The notes under the pieces are model-generated. The model was not told where the DNA came from. It saw only the letters and a list, made by a program, of their open reading frames with translations, and did no database searches. Below are positions 25,001-32,578 of a DNA stretch of 64,000 nt, piece after piece. Source of the stretch: Gigaspora margarita. Its lineage: Eukaryota > Glomeromycota > Glomeromycetes > Diversisporales > Gigasporaceae. Position 1 is the first letter of the stretch. Every line of letters begins with the position of its first letter. The stretch spans positions 64,406-128,405 of the forward strand of contig WTPW01000013.1 of the NCBI GenBank assembly GCA_009809945.1, given 5' to 3'. The translations under genes were made by a program, and so were the position numbers.

Positions 25001-27129
25001 ACTTATAAAAGCAATAGAAAATGAAATTTAAATATAAACACTTACTAACTAGTAATTAATGAATAAAGAAAATTATAATAGTAAACTGATAATTATAAAA
25101 TTAAAAAAAAAATACGTTTATATTTACACGTAAGCCGCACTGAGTATTTAGCATAAATACGTAATATTAGAAGTATAGAATGACAATTTTCAAAAATAAA
25201 TGCGGTAAATTTTATATTTACGTCATTCTGAAAATTTATATATACATTGTTAGAATAATTTAACTAATTAAATGATAATAAATTCAATAAATTTACACTT
25301 ACGCACTAACAGTCGACAGATGAACGTGTTTTATTACATTAAAAGTTGATTAGAATATTGCAATTCACAAATCTAAACCGAAAATCTTTTTAAAAAAAAT
25401 GAATCCAAATAATTCAACTTACAGTCTAATAAAAGTGATAGCAGAATATATATTGAATAAGCAATATTAGAAAAGCACAGCTTAATATAACATTAACAAA
25501 ATGAGAAATATACTCGCCCAAGACTAATAATCCAAAAAATATATCATTAATTTATAAAGTCAATACAACAAATTACATAAAATAATAATTTATAAATAAA
25601 TAAAGTATATTTACACTCTAATAATACGATAATCATGTGAAAAAACGCGTTATAATTTAAAATTTATAAATTAATGAAGAGATTTAGTCGACCTGCAGCA
25701 ATTATTAGCCGATTTTGAACAAAGTTTTAAAAAAAAATTAGACCTTTTAATTTGGATTCGGATAATATATAGAATACCTTATTCTGCCGCAAATAAACAT
25801 CACGTCATCTACCCATATTTTAAAAGCGATTAGCGAGATTAATTTGTAAAAATCTCATTACGATGCCCGCTAATCTGACTTTAAAAAAATGAGTTGCAGC
25901 AGAATACGGTAATTGAAATTATTTCGATAACATATTAGCAAAAAAATATTTAAAGTACTAATTTTTTTTTTTACAATTTTTGTACAAAGTCGACTTATAA
26001 TTACAGGAGTATATAACAAATATGTAATGTATAATTGATAAAGTATGTATAGTAGAAATTAAGATGGTATGTATTGTTTGTAAAAGAAATTCTTTAAAAG
26101 ATTTTATCTATAATTTATACCAAATCTAACATGAAAAAGGACAATATTAGCGCTCACCCTAACCCTAACTATTAAAAGGGGATTACTTATAAAAGATAAA
26201 TTTTATAAGTAGTGCTAACCATACATACTTTCGTATACATTACTTAGATACGGATTTATACGATACATATTTCTGTAATACCCTAATTACAGTAGGGATG
26301 TTAACACCTTTAAAAGTACACGAATCAATTTATACTTACACTCTAATTGTCCAAAAGAAATAAGAGAAGTCACGTGTTAAGAAGACGATTAAAATATCAT
26401 CAATGGTAATGATTAAAAAGCATATATATAACTTACACGCTAATAATTTAATAGAGGAATATAAATATATATATATATATAATAAGAAACATGTGGAAAT
26501 ACGGGTTTAAAAAATATATCAAATAATAATTTTTAAAGAAGTTATTGATAACTTACGCACTAATAAATTAATAGGGAAACATAAAAAAAAAAACGTGTAT
26601 TTTTTAGTTATAAAAATTGATAATGCCAAATTTATACTTACCCACTAATAACCGGATAGAATAATTGAAGTATAAATATTATTGATGAGAATGCAATAGG
26701 TAATAATTTAAATTTATTATAAAATAAAAATGACAAGTATACTTACAATCTATAATAACGTTTATTTAAGAATTAAAAAAAAATTTATTTAAAAAAGATT
26801 ATAAGCAAACTTGGGTGTAAATGATAATTACAGTATGGGAACAGGTATAGAAAGTACAACCACTGATTCCAATAACAATTAAGGAGAAAAGCATATATAA
26901 TTCAAGTTAATAAGACAGATCATCTAAGCGAAACAACCAATTTATAAATATTACCCAATGCTGGATTTCGTTTTTCTAACTCCTGCTCTTCTGATTTATG
27001 TTCTGATTTATTTTCGGATTTTTTTTGTTCTAATTTAAGGTCTAATTTATTAGCATAATTAGGTAAAACAATTGAATAAACGGCTAAATTAAATGTTAAA
27101 ATTATGATAAATATTTTGGATAAAAGCAT
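16035..27129 (-). CDS. microexon gene: 95 exons, mostly 3 nt, encoding a 190-residue secretory or membrane protein
   Basis: Between 16.0 and 26.9 kb the minus strand repeats an acceptor (ATTATTAG, TTTTAG or TTTCAG), a short variable block and a donor (GTAAGTAT, GTGAGT or GTAAAT). Each block read as an exon gives 92 internal microexons: 79 of 3 nt, eight of 6, two of 9, and one each of 12, 15 and 21. Together with exon 1 (175 nt), exon 2 (31 nt) and the last exon (16 nt) they total 573 nt: 190 codons plus a stop, with no stop in phase 2. The other two phases contain many stops. Predicted layout: signal peptide at residues 1-19; Lys/Glu-rich 20-54 with a sequon at N40 and a KR pair at 53-54; hydrophobic 59-86; charged 87-95; Pro/Arg-rich 96-127; Tyr/Pro-rich 128-156 with Cys130; Cys158; and a Thr-X tail. 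Introns are 70-164 nt except three with insertions (319, 582 and 722 nt). I know no homologue. A single-pass secretory-pathway membrane protein is inferred. Confidence 0.9.
16124..17803 (-). other. exons 76-94: Thr-X repeat coding block
   Basis: Lower coordinate and sense bases: 17801 ATT; 17669 CCA; 17587 AAC; 17502 TTC; 17389 AAC; 17271 TCA; 17179 AAC; 17100 TGG; 17003 GAC; 16920 TGA; 16828 AAC; 16745 TGG; 16645 AAC; 16567 TGT; 16459 CAT; 16380 TCC; 16297 AAC; 16218 CCC; 16124 AAC. Each triplet carries codon positions 2-3 of one residue and position 1 of the next, so the lone TGA is not a stop. The reading is a run of Thr alternating with Gln, Ser, Gly, Glu or Val, then I-P-T-P. AAC exons have TTTTAG or CAG acceptors and often GTGAGT donors. 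The exons between them have ATTATTAG acceptors and GTAAGT donors, so the array repeats as a two-exon unit of about 175 bp. Donors after 17587 and 17271 are GCAAGT. Confidence 0.87.
17886..19842 (-). other. exons 57-75 of the microexon gene
   Basis: Lower coordinate and sense bases: 19840 ATA; 19725 TCC; 19637 TTC; 19539 TTT; 19433 ACG; 19111 GGC; 19034 AAA (GC donor); 18947 ATA; 18874 TCC; 18788 GCCAAAGAG; 18702 AGG; 18590 GGA; 18494 AAC; 18408 GCCTGAAGA; 18315 GTATTG; 18145 TGCTAG; 18053 AAT; 17972 GGC; 17886 CCTCCTACTTCAAAC. They encode residues 138-167, reading Y-P-S-L-R-A-K-Y-P-P-K-R-G, then E-T-P-E-E-Y-C-A-R-M, then A-L-L-L-Q-T. Skipping the 6-nt exon at 18145 would create an in-phase TGA, which supports its inclusion. 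The intron at 19114-19432 holds a MITE. Confidence 0.87.
19206..19392. mobile_element. hairpin MITE in the intron between exons 61 and 62
   Basis: Imperfect inverted repeats: GGAATGCTATTTTGACTTGG on the left against TTTTTGACC...AATTCC on the right, with a strong inner stem GGCCAGAATTATGTT and AACATAATTCTGGCC. It explains why this intron is 319 nt instead of about 100. Confidence 0.7.
19960..22430 (-). other. exons 38-56 of the microexon gene
   Basis: Lower coordinate and sense bases: 22428 GCG; 22330 TGA; 21745 TTA; 21644 TAG; 21561 GCG; 21458 CCC; 21325 CGT; 21206 TCC; 21102 TAA; 20990 TGT; 20866 CGT; 20756 TTG; 20641 TGT; 20511 TTC; 20405 TTA; 20306 TAC; 20187 TTA; 20087 TAA; 19960 CCCGAA. 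Four triplets spell stop codons but are split between codons; in phase the block reads R-D-Y-R-R-P-V-P-N-V-V-C, then V-S-Y-T-Y-N-P-K (residues 119-138). Exon 56 uses GTATAA as donor after one base was lost from GTAAGTATAA. The intron at 21748-22329 holds an insertion. Confidence 0.87.
21841..22290. mobile_element. insertion in the intron between exons 39 and 40, with hairpin MITE
   Basis: GGTGTAACGCGAAATCAAA near 21841 faces its complement TTTGATTTCACGTTACACC near 22008-22026. The rest to about 22290 (GTCTCGGGTTACATAAAATTC) holds a further related end. A TTAGGG-like degenerate run lies at 21888-21935. The intron is stretched to 582 nt but its splice sites are intact. Confidence 0.6.
22531..24730 (-). 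other. exons 17-37 of the microexon gene: Pro/Arg-rich part
   Basis: Lower coordinate and sense bases: 24728 AAT; 24638 TCCTGA; 24536 TGT (GC donor); 24380 TCC; 24276 AGC; 24195 TAT; 24088 AGA; 23979 TCC; 23859 CCCAAA; 23751 ATT; 23634 TCC; 23529 TCG; 23402 TCG; 23295 ACG; 23177 ACC; 23072 GGA; 22955 ACG; 22842 TCC; 22752 TTT; 22653 TGA; 22531 TCC. In phase 2 these read I-P-D-V-P-A-I-D-P-P-K-F, then P-R-R-R-P-E-R-P-F-D-P (residues 96-118). Exons 18 and 25 are 6 nt long because the first possible GT of their donor is lost and the next GT is used. Confidence 0.87.
24812..26749 (-). other. exons 3-16 of the microexon gene: hydrophobic segment and start of the charged tail
   Basis: Lower coordinate and sense bases: 26747 ATT; 26642 TGG; 26557 TGC; 26437 CGT; 26340 AGT; 25615 AGT; 25518 TCTTGG (GC donor); 25423 ACT; 25303 TGC; 25222 AATGAC; 25128 TGCGGCTTACGT; 25046 TTA; 24949-24969 (21 nt, acceptor TTATTTATTAG, donor GTATGT); 24812 TAAAGA. 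The phase-2 reading is F-G-A-V-V-V-L-G-L-A-M-T-A-A-Y-V-Y, then E-V-Y-K-D-R-N-K-E (residues 70-95). Using the nearer AAAG acceptor for the 21-nt exon would leave 7 nt and break the frame; the better-matching TTATTAG acceptor keeps it. Confidence 0.87.
25690..26330. mobile_element. composite insertion in the intron between exons 7 and 8
   Basis: GTCGAC-containing ends near 25688 and 25990 surround a small hairpin element at 25775-25912 (TACCTTATTCTGCCGCAA against TTGCAGCAGAATACGGTA). Then comes AT-rich sequence with CACCCTAACCCTAACT near 26155. This makes the longest intron, 722 nt. I searched it for extra AG-(3n)-GT blocks and found none with good sites. Confidence 0.55.
26832..26862 (-). other. 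exon 2 of the microexon gene (31 nt)
   Basis: Acceptor GGAATCAG and donor GTAATTATC. With the single G left by exon 1 it codes V-V-V-L-S-I-P-V-P-I and the first two bases of Leu69, which shifts the phase from 1 to 2 for the array. It also extends the hydrophobic segment that exons 3-14 continue. Intron 1 is 26863-26954 (92 nt) and intron 2 is 26750-26831 (82 nt). Confidence 0.8.
26955..27129 (-). other. exon 1 of the microexon gene: signal peptide and Lys/Glu-rich segment
   Basis: Starts at the ATG at 27127-27129; the frame is open six codons further up but with no ATG before an in-frame stop. Residues 1-19 (MLLSKIFIIILTFNLAVYS) are a typical signal peptide. Next come KLDLKLEQKKSENKSEHKSE with a sequon at N40, then EKR (52-54), a possible Kex2 site, and NPAL. 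Exon 1 ends after the first base of a codon at donor GTAATATTT. Without splicing the frame would stop after 12 more codons, giving a 69-residue protein. Confidence 0.8.
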
Positions 27130-28530
27130 TGCAGCAAAAATTTTCAAGATTTTGTTAATACTATTTTACAAAACAAAAAAAAACAAACAAAATATATATA
27201 TATATTAAAATATTAATGCTTTCTATAAATAAAAATTTGAGTCTTAAATATTAAAAAAAAAATGGTTATGATTTTAAAAAATTGATGATCAAGATCGTTA
27301 CTACGCATTGAAAATTAGATAGCATCGGAATTTACGAACCGAGACCTGGTCCGATAAATAATATATCCCAATATTGCTATAAACAGTTCACACACATAAA
27401 GCGTAATTTTATCGATGATATTAACCGTTGTCAAAATCTAGTTTAGTGCATAAACATTATTCATACTATATTATTAAACAAGTCTTTTTTTTTTTTTTTG
27501 AATAAATTCGCTAATGAGTTTAAACTCATATTTCATTAATCACAATTGATGATCGAATCTAGCCTGATTAAGCTTTAATTTACTTGCAGCACTTTCCAAC
27601 TTAGTGGTATTCAGATTTCATGCAGTAAACGTATATAATCTGGGAATCGAAATTTAGGGTTTAATTTCAAATACAAATTTGGGATTGGCCGAAAATGATG
27701 TCATTTGATACTATAGGATCAAATTTTTAATAGTAGGCATTTTTTTTTCATATGTTGAGCGAATATTTCTCACTATCAACATAACCAGTTTCGATATTAA
27801 ATTATTTTTGAAGTTCAGGTTAAAATGTTTATAATTTATAATTGATAATATATGGTATTATACGCTAGAAGCCGTTTTGCAAGTCATTATTTTTTTATAC
27901 TTTGTAGAAAAAAAGTCTGAAATTCTCAATATCATTCATAGCCAATTCTAGTGTATTATTAGCAACATTATTAGAAAAATAAAGATCAAAGGGGATTGTT
28001 GAAAATTTTTAATTTTAAGCAAAAAATAATTAGATTTGTTCGTTAAAATTAGGATTTTTGCTGATTTTTCGGTATACAAGTGTAAGTAGGACGTCGCTAG
28101 CGTCCGACAACTTTATATGAAAAGAATCAAATTAAAGCTTGGATCCGTTGTCTGTTGATATTAAATTTAATAGCAAAATCCGTTTAATATCCATTAATTT
28201 TAATGTGAAAACGATGTATATCAAGCTCTAAACCAGATCATTATGCACATTAATTTTAATAAGAAACTTAATAGGAAATAATTTATCAATTAAATAAATC
28301 AGCATAATAAGAAATTCATAATAATATAGATTGTTTCGAATAATCTCACCAGTGGTGAATACCACCGCACTATAAAAAATTGGTGTTAGAGTTAATTAGG
28401 TTAGGTTAGGATTAAAAAGGTTAATTTATATGTAAAATTTTGTGCTGAGAATTTTTACTTAGTGCCCAAAGATTCATTATCATAATAAATTATTTGTTAT
28501 TGAAGGTTTTTTAATTTTTCTTTAGCTTCG
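27130..28530. other. upstream region of the microexon gene
   Basis: The 5' UTR and promoter of the minus-strand gene should lie here. An A/T-rich stretch with (TA)n at 27191-27204, 60-75 bp upstream of the start codon, could serve as a TATA-like element, but this is a guess. Beyond it nothing is recognised; a GTTAGGTTAGGATTAAA run lies near 28400. Confidence 0.35.
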
Positions 28531-28750
28531 TTATTGTCTTGGTTGTACACGATTCTAAGATATGATTGATCATACATATGAATGGTGACAACCACCTCCG
28601 ATTAGAGGTGCGAACTATAAACTATTATTATAATAAATTTGTCTTGGTTGTACGAAATCCTAAGATCTGATTGATCGTACATATGAATGATGAAAATCAC
28701 CGTCAATTAGAGGTGGCAAACTATAAACTATTGGTCATAATAAATAAACT
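28530..28750. repeat. two-copy tandem repeat, period about 107 bp
   Basis: Both copies start with GTCTTGGTTGTAC (about 28534 and 28641) and continue through GATTGATC-TACATATGAATG, ATTAGAGGTG and AACTATAAACTATT. Confidence 0.7.
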
Positions 28751-30119
28751 GTAATTTTAAAATAAACTACAGTTTATTTATATGTATTGTAGTTTACGGA
28801 TCACATCTCTACCGCCGACGATTAGCAAAACTCTTTCAATTAATAAATAATTGGCACACTTATTGGTTGAATAAGTGATTGCTTATTGACCAATAAATAC
28901 AGATAATTCACCAAAATGAGGCGTATATATTGCTTTTAAATACATTGATTAATAAATTATTGTTGTGCTTGCAGGTAAATTAATTTAAATAAAGGATTAA
29001 TGAGAAGTGAATATTGATTAAATCAACATGAATATAATAACATATACATGAACTTATCAATTTCTAAAGTAGTAAATAATTAATAATCTTATTATGATAT
29101 ATAGCAACTTAAGAAACAGTGAAAGTTATTCTTTTATTTAAGCCATAATTCCAAATTAAATTAATATAAATATGATGAAATAACTTATTTCAAAAGTACT
29201 TACTATTAAAATTATTTATAAACTAAATAAATCAAAATAAAGAAATCAATGAAAATCGGACTTTTATTCGCTATTTATAATTATGATTTCCATATCTTCA
29301 TATTGATAATCTCTCGATTACCCTATAAAAAAAGTCGCACCGTCTTTTTATATTCCATGATTTTCCATAAATGCTGAAAAATTTATAACCTTAAATCATA
29401 GAGATCATTCGGTTTGTAGATTTAGTCGATAAGTTGTGGATTCATGGAGTTTTCACAAAAATGTATGGAGAAATAACAGAAAATTTTTTTTACAGGGTTA
29501 CGGAAGATCAGTAACAGGTAAGGTATGGAATGTACGTACGGTATGGGGGTATAAAATACCTATTTAATAATAATGAGATTATACCAGAATTGTATAGTAT
29601 GGGGAAATTAACGATATGGTATCGATTAGTATTTTTGTAAATCAATGGTATGGGTGGGTGAGCAGATCAGTATAGTTAGTGATGCTTGACGAAATTGATT
29701 TTATTAGTAGACGAAATTAAACCTGACGAAATGACGCCGGTGTTATATATATTAACGTTAGGGTTAGAATTATAGCTGATCAGTATGGTACAGGTTTTAA
29801 AAATCAGTCAGTACTTATACTGATCTACCCATCTATACCATACTGATCTGCTATAAGGATAACCAAATGGGTGTAAAATACCCGTGTTCATACTATACAA
29901 CTCTGATCATTCATACCATACTGATCTCTTTAATAATATATACTGTATATGTAACACTGTATCGGTATAGTACAAATGTTAAGTTAGGGGTATTTTGTCT
30001 GATTATCATTCGAGTCTTTTAGCGTTAGGGAAATCAAAAATGTGATTATAGATTATATGATGTTACAAGAGTACAAATGGGGTGCCATATACGTACTGTA
30101 AGTACGTACGTATGTTTTA
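28751..30119. other. intergenic
   Basis: No gene recognised. Near 29500-29950 there are scattered GGTATGG and GATCAGTATGGTA motifs in both orientations (for example 29640-29675 and 29815-29850), apparently a short repeat family also seen at 41210-41290. Confidence 0.35.
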
Positions 30120-30305
30120 GAGTTCGACTAGGCCCCCAAAGTTCGGGTGATGATCGACATAAGCACATCACTGCCGCAGCATATATATAGTGAACGGACT
30201 CTCAGACAAAGGATGATGTATAAGTTACATGCTGCGGTTGCTGCGACGGTGATGTGATGATGTCAACCACCACCCGAACTTTGGGGAAGCTGTCCTGTCG
30301 AACTC
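30120..30305. mobile_element. hairpin MITE with GAGTTCGAC ends
   Basis: Left end GAGTTCGACTAGGCCCCCAA faces right end TTGGGGAAGCTGTCCTGTCGAACTC across long arms that also pair CCCAAAGTTCGGGTG with CACCCGAACTTTGGG, CACATCAC with GTGATGTG, and GCCGCAGCAT with ATGCTGCGG. Non-coding. Its GC content is higher than that of its surroundings. Confidence 0.75.
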
Positions 30306-30978
30306 ATTTTTTATATTAGCGTAACACCCGTGCCTCCGGTACGAAAAAAAAGGTAGTTTGAAAGAATGAATCAAATATATCCATGGATGCTTATAATGTT
30401 AGGTATCTTGAAGAAAACCAGACTCTTAAGGAACATCACACAAAATTCTCTTCAGAAAATTTAAGCCTGTGGATACTGATGAAGATGTTAATAATGATAA
30501 AATGAAGATGCTAAAGATATTGAAATAATGATTCTATTTGTTATGCATTTTTTTAAAAAAAAAATGCTAGAATGGGCATTGTATCCGGTAGTTTTTATCG
30601 TTAAATATATAGTATTAACATTGTTTAGTGTCGTTTAAGTATATAGTATTGACCTTAATTAGTATCGTTAAATATATTGTATTAGCATTGTTTAGTATTG
30701 TTAATAAGTATATAATATTACCGTAATAACTTTATTTAGTAATATTAACTTTGTTTAGTAATATTAACTTTATTTAGTAATATAAACTTTATTTAGAAAT
30801 ATAAACTTTATTTAGAAATATTAAGTATTATATATAGTATTACCTTTATTCAATATTGTTAAATATGTAGCGTTAACATTATGGCTGTAAACAAAAACCG
30901 AATGGGACAATTACGATTTTTTACCTAATTTGGCTTTGGGTCGACCATTATTGTGATTCCAAGCTCAATTTAAAACTT
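30306..30978. other. intergenic
   Basis: Short tandem TTTAGTAATATTAACTTTA-like repeats at about 30600-30880, otherwise nothing recognised. Confidence 0.4.
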
Positions 30979-31647
30979 AGGTTGTTCTCAAGCACCTACC
31001 TCTATGATTCATAAAGTGATCTGATTGGCTAGAAAAAATTGATCGTGATAACCATTTAAATCAAAAAAACCTGGAGTTAACAACTACCTTTTTTTTTAAT
31101 AGAGTTGCGCTGATTGGCTAAAAATCACCATTGATGGAGTAATCAGGAAGATCGCTCAACACATTTTTATTTCAATACTCTTTTTTTTCTTCAGTGCTCT
31201 TTTATATTATGGATCTTCAGCACCGGCGACAAAGAATTACTACGTTACTATTTATATAGAAACACTTAGATCAAACCAAAGACATTCGAATATTAAAAAC
31301 TGCCGTTGTTGTGACGAAAAATTGTTTGTTAAATTCGTTAAAGGANTAGGAAATAACTGGAGTCAAAGGTTCAGAAGATAAAGGGTTATTCACTAAGGGT
31401 TTTGNAGCTAAATGCTTATGCGCTAACATTTTGGAAGCTGAAGTTTTAGGAGCTAATGGAGTAATCGCTTTTTTTCTTTTTGTCATTTTAACGATAGTGT
31501 TGTAATGATAGCAATTTAACGATAATAAGATAGCAGATAGAGAATGCTCAAGCACTGATCGCAATCACTATTTCAATTGATCTTAGTGCTTATGCGTCAT
31601 CTCAATCACTATGCAATCACATAGAGGTAGGTGCTTGAGAACAACCT
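30979..31647. mobile_element. 669-bp element with perfect 28-bp terminal inverted repeats
   Basis: AGGTTGTTCTCAAGCACC followed by TACCTCTATG at 30979-31006 is exactly complementary to 31620-31647. It carries one small open frame on the minus strand. Superfamily not assigned. The perfect ends suggest recent activity. Confidence 0.8.
31271..31486 (-). CDS. small open frame inside the 669-bp element
   Basis: From the ATG at 31484-31486 it gives 71 residues starting MTKRKKAITPLAPKTSASKM. Then come repeats of the kind K-P-L-x-x-x-P-L (HLA-KPLVNNPLSSEPLTP). Two codons contain N bases and are unreadable. The N-terminus is basic. I recognise no domain; it may be a cut-down transposon protein or a host sequence that was picked up. 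Whether it is expressed cannot be told. Confidence 0.35.
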   Translation of the reverse strand: MTKRKKAITPLAPKTSASKMLAHKHLAXKPLVNNPLSSEPLTPVISXSFNEFNKQFFVTTTAVFNIRMSLV

Positions 31648-32376
31648 TAAACTGGTGTCCTTTTCTTATTGCATATCCCAAACCTCATCGACCAATCAGC
31701 AATCAGAATTTTAATGATTGTGCATCTGGTACATAATATGTATACTTGTGCTTTCCAAATTTAAGCCAGTACAGTAAGTGTACAAGTTTCCTTTAATGCT
31801 GTAATGGCATTGAGGCTAGAACCAATTTAACAAGTTGGTAATGGCATTATTTCTTTGTGCGCAAACAAAGGGTGGCTTGCATAACGGAGTGTACACCAGT
31901 ACGATCACATGAAATGTGGAGGGATGGTTCTGTTCAACTTTTTAGTGCGCTATATTTTTCCTGTTTTAGAAGGTATTATTATTATCTCTTTTTTTCCATT
32001 TATGTTATAGTTCAATTTTGTTCTATTATTTCACAATTTAGGTCGATTTCAAATTGATCTAAGTTGTTCTTAAATTTTGAAACGATGTACATTATTTCTC
32101 AATCAGTGAAAAATTTAAAAAGATATGACCAAAATATTAAAATTATACGACCATTAATTGTACATAGTAAATTCTTTTGGGCCTGCCACTCCTCTTTTTC
32201 TTGCAAAGTGTAATGTCGGTTTTCACTTGAATTAACATCCGAATTGACGATTTCAATAATTTCCGGGGCAAATGTGCTTTTAAAACACTCTATTCATGAA
32301 TGACGTCATCAACTACTGTTTGCAAGATAAACAATACCCACATACAAATCTTTTTAATTGCATATTATCATTATAG
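31648..32376. other. intergenic
   Basis: No gene recognised. The plus-strand frame at 31857-32057 shows no domain. Confidence 0.4.
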
Positions 32377-32578
32377 CGGTTTGTAAAAGGTGTAACCCGG
32401 TGATTTCGTGATGATGATAGTGGAAAATTTTCTGAGATTTTAATTCATAATTTTCAACCAATGACGTCTATATTTTAACCGAAATCTTTAAAATTCTTCA
32501 AGAATCGAAAAATCCGCAGATTTCTCGTGATTTTACATGATATCATGATCTGCAGAGGTCACACCTTTTTGCAAACCG
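32377..32578. mobile_element. hairpin MITE with CGGTTTG ends
   Basis: CGGTTTGTAAAAGGTGTAAC on the left faces GTCACACCTTTTTGCAAACCG on the right. Non-coding. Part of the left end (GGTGTAACCCGG) resembles the insertion at 21841. Confidence 0.7.

Noticed and set aside
25046..25430. In phase 0 the microexons read C-N-D-C-G-L-R, like the second knuckle of a GATA zinc finger.
   Set aside because: Spacing to the preceding Trp is wrong for a GATA finger, no first knuckle exists, and phase 0 meets TGA in the next exon and many stops later. Phase 2 is open to the end, so the match is chance.
16100..26750. The array as an ordinary satellite, a CRISPR-like array or a regulatory repeat.
   Set aside because: Spacing is irregular, the constant part is exactly a splice acceptor plus donor, acceptors vary as splice sites do (TTTTAG, TTTCAG, TTACAG, ATTATTAG), every variable block is a multiple of three, and the joined frame is open. 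No cas genes; the genome is eukaryotic.
26920..27147. A stand-alone unspliced protein of about 75 residues starting at 27147.
   Set aside because: The first codon there is TTG, the first ATG is at 27129, and the frame stops soon after a usable donor that leads into the long open spliced frame.
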